NCBI GenBank assembly: GCA_000230955.3 | Contig: CP007060.1 | Coordinates: 1,736,001 to 1,800,000, forward strand | Reading direction: 5' to 3' | Length of the DNA stretch: 64,000 nucleotides | Source: Halobacterium sp. DL1 | GTDB taxonomy: Archaea > Halobacteriota > Halobacteria > Halobacteriales > Halobacteriaceae | Part shown: positions 23,282-32,512 of the stretch, piece by piece | Numbering within the stretch: position 1 is the first letter of the stretch | Layout: every line of letters starts with the position of its first letter | The notes under the pieces: generated by a model | Databases searched by the model: none | The model's input: only the letters and a program-made list of their open reading frames with translations | What the model was told of the DNA's origin: nothing | Program-made: the position numbers and the translations under genes

Positions 23282-24595
23282 TTACTCGAACGGGTCCTGG
23301 CGAACGACCGTCTCCTCGCGACCTGGGCCGACGCCGAGGACGTACGTCGGCGTGTCGAGTTCGTCCTCGAGGTACTCGACGTACTCGCGGGCGGCGGCCG
23401 GGAGCGCGTCGTAGCCACCGTCCGCGACCGTCTGCGGGTCGAACTCCTCCCAGCCGTCGAAGCTCCGGAAGACTGGCTCGCACTCGTCCCAGCGCTCGGT
23501 GCTGGCGGGCGTCGCGAGCAGTTCCTCGCCGTCGAGTTCGTACGCGTGGCCGACCTTCAGTTCGTCGAGGCCGGCGAGCACGTCGAGGTGGTTGATGGCG
23601 AGGCCGGTGAAGCCGTTGGCACGGGCGGCGTGCCGGAGCATCGGGACGTCCAGCCAGCCGACGCGGCGCGGGCGGCCGGTGACGGTACCGTACTCCCCGC
23701 CCTCGTCGCGGATGTACTCCGCCAGGTCGCCGTCCAGTTCCGTCGGCATCGGGCCGCTACCGACCCGGGAGAGGTACGCCTTCACGATGCCGACGACTTC
23801 GCCCTGTCCGATGACCGTCGGGCCGAGGCCGGTTCCGGTGGCGGCGTAGCCCGCGGTCGGGTTCGAGGAGGTGACGAATGGGTAGTCGCCGTGGTCGATG
23901 TCGAGGCTGGTGCCCTGGGCACCCTCCAGCATCAGTTCCTCACCGGCGTCGACGCGGTCGGCGAGGTACTCGCCGGCGTTGACGGCCATGTTATCCTCGC
24001 TGATGCGTTCGCCGTACTCGCGGCAGCGCTCGTAGATGGCGTCGACGTCGAACTCGTCGCCCGCGTCGCCGCCGTAGACGTCCTCGTACAGCGTGCGCTT
24101 CTGCGGGACGGCGTACTCCAGGCGGTCCCGGAGCACGTCCGGGTCGAGCAGGTCGCCGACGCGGACACCGCGGCGGCCGACCTTGTCCTCGTACGTCGGT
24201 CCGATGCCGCGGCCGGTGGTGCCGATCTCCTGGTCGTCGTCGGCCTTCGTCTCCTCCTCGATGCCGTCGAGGACGCGGTGGTACGGCAGGATGACGTGTG
24301 CGCGGCGCGCGACCCGGACGTCGGGGTCCAGCCCGCGCTCGCGGAGGGCGTCGATCTCCTCGAACAGGGTCTCGGGGTTCACGACGCAACCGTTGCCGAG
24401 CACGCCGGTCTTCCCGCGGATGACGCCGGAGGGGACCAGGGAGAGCTTGTACTCCTCGCCGCCCACGACGACGGTGTGGCCCGCGTTGTCCCCGCCCTGG
24501 TAACGGACGACGACGTCCGCGGCGTCGCCGAAGATGTCGACGACACCGCCCTTGCCCTCGTCGCCGAGCTGTGCGCCCACGATAGTGACGGTCAT
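23282..24595 (-). CDS. purA: adenylosuccinate synthetase
   Basis: A 437-residue enzyme catalysing IMP + Asp + GTP to adenylosuccinate, the first committed step of AMP synthesis. It shows the N-terminal GTP/IMP loop VGAQLGDEGKGGVVDIFGD, GGDNAGHTVVV, GTTGRGIGPTYEDK, and EGAQGTSLDIDHGDYPFVTS. The start is ATG 24595 (MTVTIVGAQ); an upstream in-frame extension to 24667 does not fit the family N-terminus. Confidence 0.95.
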   Translation of the reverse strand: MTVTIVGAQLGDEGKGGVVDIFGDAADVVVRYQGGDNAGHTVVVGGEEYKLSLVPSGVIRGKTGVLGNGCVVNPETLFEEIDALRERGLDPDVRVARRAHVILPYHRVLDGIEEETKADDDQEIGTTGRGIGPTYEDKVGRRGVRVGDLLDPDVLRDRLEYAVPQKRTLYEDVYGGDAGDEFDVDAIYERCREYGERISEDNMAVNAGEYLADRVDAGEELMLEGAQGTSLDIDHGDYPFVTSSNPTAGYAATGTGLGPTVIGQGEVVGIVKAYLSRVGSGPMPTELDGDLAEYIRDEGGEYGTVTGRPRRVGWLDVPMLRHAARANGFTGLAINHLDVLAGLDELKVGHAYELDGEELLATPASTERWDECEPVFRSFDGWEEFDPQTVADGGYDALPAAAREYVEYLEDELDTPTYVLGVGPGREETVVRQDPFE

Positions 24596-24796
24596 ACACG
24601 TCCGTTCCACGACTGGCGACAAACCCGTTACGGTATTCGCGGAGATTGTGTACACCCCTATGCACATATCCTGGTCGAAGCTCCTACTCCATTGGACGAA
24701 CGAGCAGGTTCAGGCCGCGACACCGGTGGAGCGAAATCGTTAATTGCTAGCACTCCCAAGCTGAGAGCACTCTTACTCGCCGGGAAGTGTGACAAC

Positions 24797-24804
24797 CTTT
24801 AAAA
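24797..24804 (+). promoter_or_regulatory. TATA box of the HTH gene at 24832
   Basis: CTTTAAAA at 24797-24804, centred about 31 nt before the ATG at 24832, a canonical haloarchaeal TATA position. Confidence 0.55.
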
Positions 24805-24831
24805 CCCCGCCAAGACAAGTTAACAAGTGCC

Positions 24832-25134
24832 ATGATAGACCGGCTTGAGAAGGAAGTCGATATGCTAGAACGACATCTGCAGGTCCTCCGAATGGTCATC
24901 GAGAACGAGCCCATCGGTATCGTGAAGATGTCCAACGAGACCGGCTACCCCCACCACAAGGTTCGGTACTCCCTCCGCGTGCTAGAGGAGGAGAACCTCA
25001 TCGAACCGTCCAGCCAGGGCGCCATCACCACCGAGCGCACCCAGGAGTTCGTCGACGAACTCGACGGCAAGGTCGACGAAATCGTGGGGAAGATGGAAGC
25101 GATGAAGATCGACGCGGCCGCGGAAGCCGAGTGA
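24832..25134 (+). CDS. winged-HTH protein with coiled-coil ends
   Basis: A 100-residue haloarchaeal regulator-like protein. The N-terminal helix IDRLEKEVDMLERHLQVLRM looks like a coiled coil. The HTH follows (VIENEPIGIVKMSNETGYPHHKVRYSLRVLEEENLI), and the C-terminal helix FVDELDGKVDEIVGKMEAM is again amphipathic, suggesting a dimer. It has a clear TATA box. Targets unknown. It is divergent from purA and convergent with the DUF7527 gene. Confidence 0.75.
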   Translation: MIDRLEKEVDMLERHLQVLRMVIENEPIGIVKMSNETGYPHHKVRYSLRVLEEENLIEPSSQGAITTERTQEFVDELDGKVDEIVGKMEAMKIDAAAEAE

Positions 25135-25183
25135 GGCGTCTCCGACTTCGGTAGCTGCAGTGAACGGAGGTTCCCGTCGGTAG

Positions 25184-27256
25184 CTACAGTTCGGGGACCG
25201 TCAGGTGGAACGCGTCGTTTCTATCCTCCACCAGACAGAGGTGGTAGCCGTCCTTGCGTCCGACCTTCACGTAGCTCTCCTTGTCGCTGCGCGAGAGGAA
25301 GCCGCCGCCACCGGTCTCCTCGGCGGCGGTCTCCAAGGCCGCGGGCTCGAAGAACGACGCGGTCACGTACATCGCCGCGCTGAGCCCCTCGGTACCCTCG
25401 CTGACGGCCGTCGTCGCGTCCACGAGCGCCTGCATCTCGTCGCCCGTGACGGGTTCTCGCTCCGCGTTCAGCTCCGCGACGACGAGCGGTTCGCCCATGC
25501 GGTCGCGCAACACGACGTCGAACGACCGGGAGACGTTGCCCTCCTCCGTCTCGACCTCGACGGAGCCGTCGAGTTCGGCGCGGTCCACGCGGGGAATCGC
25601 GTCGTAGAGGTCGGAGAGCCCGGACGTGTGGCCCGCGTCCCGGATCTCGTAGGGGAGTTCCCGGACCGCCCAGGCGACGAAACGGTACGCGCCCGTTCCC
25701 GTCAGGAACGATTCGAACGCCTCCCCGTCGACGGTCGCGGTCGAAGCTTCGAACTGCGTGTGGTGGTCGACGCGCATGTTCTGGTTCACGTCGTCCGCGT
25801 CGATACCGTCGCCGAGTCCGTCGAGCGTGGCCTTCCCCTTCGAGTCGTAGCGGACGAAGAGGTTCGTCCCGGAGAGCGCGGCCTCCGGAGAGAGGTCGTT
25901 CTGGGCCGGTTCGCCGCCCGCGTCCCCGGTTGATTCGGCGGCCTCGAGTTCCGCTTCGAGCTCCTCCGCGCGCGCCGCGAGTTCGTCGCGCTCCTCCTGG
26001 AGGCTCCGCACTCGCTCGCGGAGCTGCTCACGCTCACCCTCGAGGTTGTCGATGCGTTCGGCGGCCTCCTCGAGTTTCGCGTCGCGCTGCTGGACGGCCC
26101 GCTTCAGCTTCTCGACGTTCGAGCGGGACTTCCCCGACGATGACGACTGCCGGGTTCGCTTCGGTTGACTCCGTTTGCGCTGGCGCTTCGCCGTCTTCCC
26201 CGTCGAACTCTGGCTCGCCTCCTCTCCAGCCGTCTCGCTCTTGTCCGGGTCGAGTGTCGGGACTGAGCGCGCGTTGCGCCACTCCTCCTCCTCGTCGAAG
26301 ACACCCTCCTCGCCGGCCGCAGCGGCCGCCTTCGCCGCGGCTGAGCCACCGTTGGACGCCGCTTCCTCCGGAGCGTCCGTGGGTCCCGCACCGTCACTTG
26401 GTGACGAGGGAGAATCCTGCTCGGGGGCATGGGTGGGTGGGCTCCTGGACTCGTCGGACTCGTCGGCGCCCTCAGCGCGTGAACCAGTTTCCTTCGTTCC
26501 TGGCGTCGCCTCCTCGGACGGGGACGCTTGTTCCGTCTGAGACGCCCGTTCTGTCTGGGACGTCTGTTCCGCCTCGTCGACGGCACCGGACGGGGGTGTC
26601 GACACTGCTTCGGCGTCCTTCGCAGTGTCGTCTTCCGCCGTGTCGTCTGCCCGGTCCGCAGTCCCGGTGGCTGCTCCAGCGGCGGCCGCGTCGTCGGCGT
26701 TCGACTCGTCGTCCTCGATATCGGGGATGCTCGTGACGTTCACCGGCGTCTTCAGCACCTCGTAGAGGCCCACCTCGTCGTCCGCGCGCTCGAAGGCCTC
26801 GTCGCCGGTGATCAGCTCCTCGCTGGCGCCGACGAACGCGGCGCTCATCGAGCGACCACCGTAGTAGACGACGTAGTAATCGCCGGAGAGAACGTTCTCG
26901 GAGAGCTCGACGTAGCCCGTGAACTTCGCGTCCGAGAGCGTCTCGTTGGCCTCCGAGAGCGGCGTTTCGTTCGTGTAGTACTTCGCCTGCGTCTCGCCGC
27001 CCCGCTCCTGCATTGAGAACAGCAACGCGAGCGACGGGTCCGGCGCCTCGTACACCGTCCCCTCAGCGTCCTCGAACTCCTCGATCTCACCCTCGAAAAT
27101 GCCGATGACGCGGCCGTTCAACATGAACAGCCACGTGTCGCTGGCGACGACCGCGCCCGAGAAGTCTGCGTCCGCGAGTTCGTGCAACTCGTGGAAGCCA
27201 CCCGAGAACGGTCGGGAGTGCCAGGACTCCACCCGCTCGACCGTGTGTGCCTGCAT
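25184..27256 (-). CDS. large DUF7527-type haloarchaeal protein
   Basis: A 690-residue acidic protein. Residues 1 to about 180 form a conserved N-terminal domain (ESWHSRPFSGGFHELHELAD, YEAPDPSLALLFSMQ, SGDYYVVYYGGRSMSAAFVG). Residues about 185-365 are a long low-complexity acidic/Thr/Ser/Glu linker, then a basic patch KRQRKRSQPKRTRQSSS. A coiled coil follows (about 380-450, LKRAVQQRDAKLEEAAERID and on), and a C-terminal domain starts near FVRYDSKGKATLDGLGDGI. No enzyme motif is visible. The ATG at 27256 lies 28 nt from a TATA box; a TTG two codons earlier is less likely. Known to me only as a haloarchaeal family of unknown function. Confidence 0.75.
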   Translation of the reverse strand: MQAHTVERVESWHSRPFSGGFHELHELADADFSGAVVASDTWLFMLNGRVIGIFEGEIEEFEDAEGTVYEAPDPSLALLFSMQERGGETQAKYYTNETPLSEANETLSDAKFTGYVELSENVLSGDYYVVYYGGRSMSAAFVGASEELITGDEAFERADDEVGLYEVLKTPVNVTSIPDIEDDESNADDAAAAGAATGTADRADDTAEDDTAKDAEAVSTPPSGAVDEAEQTSQTERASQTEQASPSEEATPGTKETGSRAEGADESDESRSPPTHAPEQDSPSSPSDGAGPTDAPEEAASNGGSAAAKAAAAAGEEGVFDEEEEWRNARSVPTLDPDKSETAGEEASQSSTGKTAKRQRKRSQPKRTRQSSSSGKSRSNVEKLKRAVQQRDAKLEEAAERIDNLEGEREQLRERVRSLQEERDELAARAEELEAELEAAESTGDAGGEPAQNDLSPEAALSGTNLFVRYDSKGKATLDGLGDGIDADDVNQNMRVDHHTQFEASTATVDGEAFESFLTGTGAYRFVAWAVRELPYEIRDAGHTSGLSDLYDAIPRVDRAELDGSVEVETEEGNVSRSFDVVLRDRMGEPLVVAELNAEREPVTGDEMQALVDATTAVSEGTEGLSAAMYVTASFFEPAALETAAEETGGGGFLSRSDKESYVKVGRKDGYHLCLVEDRNDAFHLTVPEL

Positions 27257-27280
27257 GGTCAACCGAACGCAAGGGGCGGG

Positions 27281-27287
27281 TATAAGG
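27281..27287 (-). promoter_or_regulatory. TATA box of the DUF7527 gene
   Basis: On the minus strand CTTATAC at 27281-27287 is centred about 28 nt before the ATG at 27256, indicating a nearly leaderless transcript. Confidence 0.55.
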
Positions 27288-27334
27288 CTTTCCGGGGCGG
27301 ACGAGCCCCTTTCAGAACTGTTCGGGAACCGTCG

Positions 27335-27613
27335 TTACAGTTTGCCCGAGGCGTCGTCGGCCAGCTCCTGCATGCGCTTGCTGAGTCGGCCCGCGTTGGA
27401 GAACTCGTCGTCGCTCATCGCCGCTGCCAGCGCGTTGCCGAGCAGGAAGACGGCGTGTTTGTGTTCGCTCTTGGACTTGTGGACGTGCGAGGGGTCGACG
27501 TCCAGTTCCTCGTAGGCCGCGAAGGCGTCCTGGTCGACGCTGTCGAACGCGAGGAACTGGTCTTTGATCTGGACCATCTGTTCGTGCAGGTCGAGGAGCT
27601 CGTCCTTGTGCAT
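27335..27613 (-). CDS. UPF0058 family protein
   Basis: A 92-residue, largely helical protein matching UPF0058: it starts MHKDELLDLHEQMVQIKDQF, then YEELDVDPSHVHKSKSEHKHAVFLLGNALA. The His-rich HVHKSKSEHKH stretch is characteristic and could bind metal. A TATA-like CTTAAA lies about 31 nt upstream. Conserved in euryarchaea; function unknown. Confidence 0.85.
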   Translation of the reverse strand: MHKDELLDLHEQMVQIKDQFLAFDSVDQDAFAAYEELDVDPSHVHKSKSEHKHAVFLLGNALAAAMSDDEFSNAGRLSKRMQELADDASGKL

Positions 27614-27671
27614 CGTTGGTCGCAGTACGGAATTCGGTGGTTTAAGCGTTGTCCGCTACGGTGTCACACGG

Positions 27672-27887
27672 TCAGAAGACGTATTCGTCGTCGTGGCCCA
27701 TCATGCCGCCCTCGCTCTCCAGACCCGGGTCCTCCTCGTCGGACGGTCCGCTCGTCTTGTAGGCCCGGATGCCCGAGGACAGCAGCTGTTCGACGGCCTC
27801 TTCGCGGCTCACGAACTCCCCCTGTTCGACGAGCTGAGCGATCTGCATCTCGATCTGGTCCGGGATGTTGATTTCGACGGTGGGCAT
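27672..27887 (-). CDS. ribbon-helix-helix protein (DUF7120-like)
   Basis: A 71-residue protein starting at ATG 27887 (MPTVEINIPDQIEMQIAQLV). The first 45 residues form a ribbon-helix-helix (CopG-like) DNA-binding or dimerisation unit, with the strand VEINIP followed by helices EMQIAQLVEQG and SREEAVEQLLSSGIRAY. The acidic Met/Gly tail is probably disordered. A minus-strand GGCTTAAGAAC about 33 nt upstream fits a TATA box and supports this start over the longer frame. Confidence 0.75.
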   Translation of the reverse strand: MPTVEINIPDQIEMQIAQLVEQGEFVSREEAVEQLLSSGIRAYKTSGPSDEEDPGLESEGGMMGHDDEYVF

Positions 27888-28041
27888 GCTACTGGACGGG
27901 GGTTCGCCACCACCGTTCTTAAGCCTGACGGGGTACCCCCTAGCGGACCCATCAGCGAGCGTCACGGTAGCCGCCAATTTCGGCGGAGCGGCGGGAGCCA
28001 CAGTCGGTAAGAATACGTGTACCGACCCGTTAGGCGCGCTC

Positions 28042-28638
28042 ATGAATGCCGAGAACGTGACCGACCTCTACCGGGAGTTCGGCGACGACCGCCTCCCGCC
28101 GGGGCAACGCGAGACGTCGAAGTTCCCCGTGCTGTCGAAGGGAAGTACGCCGAAGTGGGACCCCGAGACGTGGGAGTTCACCGTCCGGGGCGCCGTGGAG
28201 AACGAACTCACGCTCTCCTTCGAGGAGTTCACTGACCTCGATTCCGTCACCCAGCGACAGGACTTCCACTGCGTCACCGGCTGGTCGAAGTTCGACTGCG
28301 AGTTCACGGGCGTCACGTTCCCCCACCTCGCGGAGCTCGCGGGGGTCCGCGGCGACGCGACCCACGTGATGTTCCACGCGCTCGACGGTTACACGACCAA
28401 CCTCCCCCTCGAGGACTGCATGCGCGAGGAGGTGCTGTTCACCTGGGCGTTCGACAGCGAGGACCTCCCGGCGGAGCACGGCGGCCCGCTCCGCGTCGTC
28501 ACGCCCCACAAGTACGCCTACAAGGGTGCGAAGTGGGTCGACGGCGTCGAGTTCCTCACCGAACCCGAACGCGGCTACTGGGAGAAGCGCGGCTACTCGA
28601 ACACCGCCGACCCCTGGGCAGAAGACCGGTACAGCTAG
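28042..28638 (+). CDS. sulfite-oxidase-fold molybdopterin oxidoreductase (YedY/SUOX-like)
   Basis: A 198-residue protein of the sulfite oxidase fold, the molybdopterin-binding domain alone. The Mo-coordinating cysteine is Cys77 in DFHCVTGWSKFDCEF. TPKWDPETWEFTVRGAVENELTLSFEEF opens the domain, and GPLRVVTPHKYAYKGAKWVDGVEF closes it. No haem domain and no signal peptide are seen, so a cytoplasmic oxidoreductase is expected; the substrate is unknown. The start is ATG 28042. Confidence 0.85.
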   Translation: MNAENVTDLYREFGDDRLPPGQRETSKFPVLSKGSTPKWDPETWEFTVRGAVENELTLSFEEFTDLDSVTQRQDFHCVTGWSKFDCEFTGVTFPHLAELAGVRGDATHVMFHALDGYTTNLPLEDCMREEVLFTWAFDSEDLPAEHGGPLRVVTPHKYAYKGAKWVDGVEFLTEPERGYWEKRGYSNTADPWAEDRYS

Positions 28639-28689
28639 CCCGAGTCGGAAGGAACAGGCTATTAGTCGGAGCGCCCTCAACGTCGCACA

Positions 28690-30015
28690 ATGAGTTCTCT
28701 GTCCGGCGAATCGACCGTCCACGGGCCGGTCGTGAGCAGGAGCGCCCGGGTGGCGGACGTCTCCTACCGGGCGTTCCTCGCGTCGCGGGACCCGCCCCGC
28801 ATTCACTGGGCGGACCCCGACGGCCTCGAACTGTCGGGCGCGGGCGCGGCGGCCGCCGTCACCGCGTCGGGCGCCGAGCGCTTCGACGCGGTACGCAAGT
28901 GGGCGGACCGACTGTTCGCCGAGTCCGACCACGACGGCCCCGACGTCGCCCGACCGCGCCTCCTCGGTGGGTTCGCCTTCTTCGACGACCACGAGGCCGG
29001 CGGAGCGTGGGCCGGGTTCCCCGCCGCGCAGTTCGTCCTCCCGGAGGTCCAGTTGACCAGTGCGGGCGACGAGACGTGGCTGACGGTGACGCGCGCGGGA
29101 ACGGACGTGGACCCCTCGAACGTCGAGGCCGCCCTCGACGACGCCCAGGCTGCCGTCGAGTCGCTCCCGGCGATGAAGCCCGGCGGCCCGCACCCCGGCG
29201 TCGACCGCACGTCGCCGACCCCCGAGAAGGAAGTGTGGTGCGAGCAGGTCGCCGACGCCCTCGACCGCATCGAGTCGGGCGACCTGCAGAAGGTCGTGCT
29301 CGCGACGGCACTGCGCGCGGACCTGGCCGGCCCCGTCGAACCCCGGGACCTGCTCGAACGCCTCCGGCAGCGCTACTCGGAGTGCTTCCGTTTCCTCGTC
29401 GAACCGACCGACGACGCGGCGTTCCTTGGCGCCACGCCCGAACGACTCGTCACGCTGCACGGCAACGTCGTGGAGACGGCGGCGCTCGCGGGGTCGGTCG
29501 GGCGCGGCGACACCCCCGCCGAGGATGCGCGCCTCGCCGAACGCCTGCGCGAGAGTGACAAACTCCGCCACGAGCAGCGCCTCGTCACGGACGCCATCGC
29601 CGACTGCCTCGACGCGTTCGGGGACGTCACTGTCAGCGACCGGGGCGTCCGCAGACTGTCGAACATCCAGCACCTCGAGACGCCCATCCGCGCAGACGTC
29701 GACGAGTCGACCCACGTCCTCGACGTGGTCGAAGGCCTGCATCCGACGCCCGCAGTGAACGGCCTGCCCCCCGCCGCGGCGCTCGCCACCATCCGCGAGA
29801 CGGAGACGTTCGACCGTGGCTGGTACGCCGCCCCAGTCGGCTGGTTCGACGCCGACGGCGACGGGACGTTCGGCGTCGGCCTCCGGTCGGCCGTCACCGC
29901 CGACCGCACCGTCACGCTGTTCGCGGGCAACGGCATCGTCGCGGACAGCGACCCCGAGGCCGAGTGGGAGGAGGTACAACTGAAGTACCGCCCCATCCTC
30001 GACGAACTCGAATGA
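28690..30015 (+). CDS. menF: isochorismate synthase
   Basis: A 441-residue chorismate-utilising enzyme converting chorismate to isochorismate, the entry step of menaquinone synthesis. The C-terminal catalytic domain shows LQKVVLATALRADL, FLGATPERLVTLHGNVVETAALAGS, RHEQRLVTDAIADCL, VEGLHPTPAVNGLPPAAAL, and the terminal GNGIVADSDPEAEWEE. A TATA-like TATTAG lies 28 nt upstream of the ATG. It is followed after 22 bases by menD, so the two are probably co-transcribed. Confidence 0.92.
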   Translation: MSSLSGESTVHGPVVSRSARVADVSYRAFLASRDPPRIHWADPDGLELSGAGAAAAVTASGAERFDAVRKWADRLFAESDHDGPDVARPRLLGGFAFFDDHEAGGAWAGFPAAQFVLPEVQLTSAGDETWLTVTRAGTDVDPSNVEAALDDAQAAVESLPAMKPGGPHPGVDRTSPTPEKEVWCEQVADALDRIESGDLQKVVLATALRADLAGPVEPRDLLERLRQRYSECFRFLVEPTDDAAFLGATPERLVTLHGNVVETAALAGSVGRGDTPAEDARLAERLRESDKLRHEQRLVTDAIADCLDAFGDVTVSDRGVRRLSNIQHLETPIRADVDESTHVLDVVEGLHPTPAVNGLPPAAALATIRETETFDRGWYAAPVGWFDADGDGTFGVGLRSAVTADRTVTLFAGNGIVADSDPEAEWEEVQLKYRPILDELE

Positions 30016-30037
30016 CGACAGCGACGGAGGCCCCTCG

Positions 30038-31777
30038 ATGAGCGACCCGAACCGGAACGCGCTCTGGGCGCGCGCACTCGTCGAGGAACTCGCCCGCAGC
30101 GGCGTCGACGCCGCCTGCGTCTGCCCGGGCAGCCGGTCGACCCCGCTCACTGTCGCGCTGACCGAACACGAGGACGTGCGCGTGTTCTCCCACCTCGACG
30201 AGCGCTCGGCGGCGTTCTTCGCCCTCGGCCGCGCAAAGCGCACCGGTCGACCCACGCCCGTCGTCTCCACGTCTGGAACTGCGACCGCGAACTTCCACCC
30301 GGCGGTGATGGAAGCCAACCAGGCCCGCGTTCCGCTGCTCGTTCTCACCGCCGACCGCCCGCCGGAACTCCGCGACTCCGGCGCGAACCAGACCGTCGAC
30401 CAGGTGAAACTGTACGGCGACGCCGTCCGGTACTACCGCGACCTGCCGGAACCCGAGGCCGACGACCGGAAACTCCGCTCGCTCAGGACCGCCGTCTGCC
30501 GCGCCGTCGGCGCGACGACGGGCGCGAACCCCGGCCCCGTCCACCTCAACGTTCCGTTCCGCAAGCCCCTCGAACCCGTCGAGGTTCCCGGCGACGTTCC
30601 CGAGGAGTTCGCCGCGGACTACCCACTCGCCGCCGAGGGACGGGACGGCCCGTTCGTCGCCGTCGATCACGGCCGCGCGCTCCCCGGCGACGCGATGCTC
30701 GCGGACCTGGCGGCCGCAGCAGAAAGCGCAGAGCGCGGACTGGTTGTCGCCGGTCCGGACGACAGCGGTCTCGCGCCCGAGGCGGCCGCGGCGCTCACCG
30801 ACGCCACCGGCTTCCCGATTCTCGCGGACCCGCTCTCCGGCCTGCGGTTCGGCGACCACGTCCCCGACGCGCCGGTCGTCGGCGGCTACGACGGCTTCCT
30901 CGCGGCCGGGGTTCCAGAGCCTGACTTCGTCCTCCGGTTCGGAGCGTCGCCCACGTCGAAGCCACTCCGCAACTACCTCCGTGACAGCGGCGCGCGAGAG
31001 GTGCTCGTCGACCCCGCAGGCGGGTGGCGCGAGGCGACGTTCACCGCGAGCGACCTCGTCGTCGCGGACCCGACCGAAACCGCTCGCGCGCTGGGCGAGC
31101 GCGTGCACGCCGACCGAGACGGGTGGACCGAACGCGTGATGGCGGCCGAATCCCGCTACTGGGAGGCAGTCGACGAGTTCGACGCGGACGGACTCATGGA
31201 GGGCGACGTGGTCGCGGCCGCTGCCGACGACGCCCCCGACCCCGCCACCGTCTTCGTCTCGAACAGCATGCCGGTCCGTGACCTCGACCGCTTCGCTCGC
31301 CCGCGGGCGGCGGACCTGACCGTGCTCGGCAACCGCGGCGCGTCGGGCATCGACGGCGTCACCTCGTCGGCGCTCGGCGCGGGGAGCGCGACCGACGACC
31401 CGCTCGTGTTGATTACGGGCGACCTCGCGTACTACCACGACTCGAACGGCCTGCTCGCGCTCGAACGCTGCGGCGTGGACGCGACGGTCGTCCTGCTCAA
31501 CAACGACGGCGGCGGCATCTTCCACATGCTCCCCATCGAGGCGTTCGACCCGCCGTTCACCGGCCAGTTCAAGACGCCACACGGCCTCGACTTCGCGCCC
31601 ACGGGCGACACCTACGACCTCGAGTTCTACCGCGTGGAGACGCTCTCGGCGTTCCGCGACGCCTACGGGCAGTCCCTCGACTCGCCGGGGACGCAGGTGA
31701 TCGAGGTGCGGACGGACGCCGAACGGAGTCACCGCGAGCGCGAGCGCCTCGAAGAACGAGTGGCCGACCTGCTCTGA
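30038..31777 (+). CDS. menD: SEPHCHC synthase (MenD)
   Basis: A 579-residue thiamine-diphosphate enzyme joining isochorismate and 2-oxoglutarate. It has the N-terminal VCPGSRSTPLTVALTEH, TSGTATANFHPAVMEANQ, and the ThDP/Mg motif GDLAYYHDSNGLLALERCGVD followed by VVLLNNDGGGIFHMLP. The three-domain length is normal. Its stop at 31777 abuts the convergent DUF7978-like gene (31778) with no gap. Confidence 0.93.
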   Translation: MSDPNRNALWARALVEELARSGVDAACVCPGSRSTPLTVALTEHEDVRVFSHLDERSAAFFALGRAKRTGRPTPVVSTSGTATANFHPAVMEANQARVPLLVLTADRPPELRDSGANQTVDQVKLYGDAVRYYRDLPEPEADDRKLRSLRTAVCRAVGATTGANPGPVHLNVPFRKPLEPVEVPGDVPEEFAADYPLAAEGRDGPFVAVDHGRALPGDAMLADLAAAAESAERGLVVAGPDDSGLAPEAAAALTDATGFPILADPLSGLRFGDHVPDAPVVGGYDGFLAAGVPEPDFVLRFGASPTSKPLRNYLRDSGAREVLVDPAGGWREATFTASDLVVADPTETARALGERVHADRDGWTERVMAAESRYWEAVDEFDADGLMEGDVVAAAADDAPDPATVFVSNSMPVRDLDRFARPRAADLTVLGNRGASGIDGVTSSALGAGSATDDPLVLITGDLAYYHDSNGLLALERCGVDATVVLLNNDGGGIFHMLPIEAFDPPFTGQFKTPHGLDFAPTGDTYDLEFYRVETLSAFRDAYGQSLDSPGTQVIEVRTDAERSHRERERLEERVADLL

Positions 31778-32410
31778 CTAGTCGCCCTGGACGTAGGCGC
31801 CGTGTAGCGCGGCGCCGACTGTTCCGAACGCGACCGCGTATCCCGTGCAGTAGAGCGCCACCGTCGTCGGGTCCGGCCCGACCGTCATCGACGCGAAGCC
31901 GAGGCTGCGCGAGTACGACACGGCGGAGACGACGGCGACGGCGGTGCCACCGTAGCCGAGCGCGATTCGGACACCGGTGAGGGGACTGCTGACGGGTCGT
32001 TCGTCGGCGGTGCGTGCGGCGAGCAGGAAGCCTGCGAGTAGCAGGACGCCGGGCGGGACGAGCACGAGCAGGGAGTCCCAGACGGCCGTCTCCTGGACGT
32101 CGACCGTTCGGTGCACCGTGTTGCCCAGCAGCGACCCGCGGAACTCCAGGGGGACGTAGTGGCTGCCGTAGAAGAACCAGCCGACGAGCTGCACGGGGTC
32201 CGGCTGGAGCCACTCCGCGACGCTCCGAAAGAGCTCCCCGCCGTCGGCGCCGAGGCGCGCTGCGACGTCCTCGACGACGCCAGCGGACTCCCGGACCTCG
32301 TCGTACTGGACGGCGAGTGTGGCGACGAAGCCCACCCAGAACGCGAGAACGCCGGCGAGCGCGCCCGCGGCGGTCGCCCGCCACTCCCGCCACAGCGCAC
32401 CGAACTCCAT
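31778..32410 (-). CDS. DUF7978-like integral membrane protein
   Basis: A 210-residue membrane protein with about five predicted spans: near residues 15-37 (AGALAGVLAFWVGFVATLAV), 72-95, 112-133 (LLVLVPPGVLLLAGFLLAA), 147-167 (ALGYGGTAVAVVSAVSYS) and 180-203. The start is ATG 32410. It sits head-to-head with menB and tail-to-tail with menD. No family function is known; a link to quinone synthesis would rest only on location. Confidence 0.7.
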   Translation of the reverse strand: MEFGALWREWRATAAGALAGVLAFWVGFVATLAVQYDEVRESAGVVEDVAARLGADGGELFRSVAEWLQPDPVQLVGWFFYGSHYVPLEFRGSLLGNTVHRTVDVQETAVWDSLLVLVPPGVLLLAGFLLAARTADERPVSSPLTGVRIALGYGGTAVAVVSAVSYSRSLGFASMTVGPDPTTVALYCTGYAVAFGTVGAALHGAYVQGD

Positions 32411-32512
32411 ACTCGTCGGTCCCCGGGCCAGTCCATAAGCGTGCGGGTCGATGCGCGGTCCTCGCGCGGCTGCTGTACAAACGCTTTTGCCCGCCGCCCG
32501 CGGACGCCCGGT

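Noticed and set aside
24815-24828. TTAACAAG just before the HTH gene at 24832 as another TAACAAA element
   Set aside because: It lies only about 11 nt before the ATG, too close for a core promoter; the CTTTAAAA box at 24797 is at the right distance.
28030-30348. 772-codon minus-strand frame across the Mo-oxidoreductase and menF
   Set aside because: Composition is Arg/Val/Glu shadow and it spans two well-supported genes.
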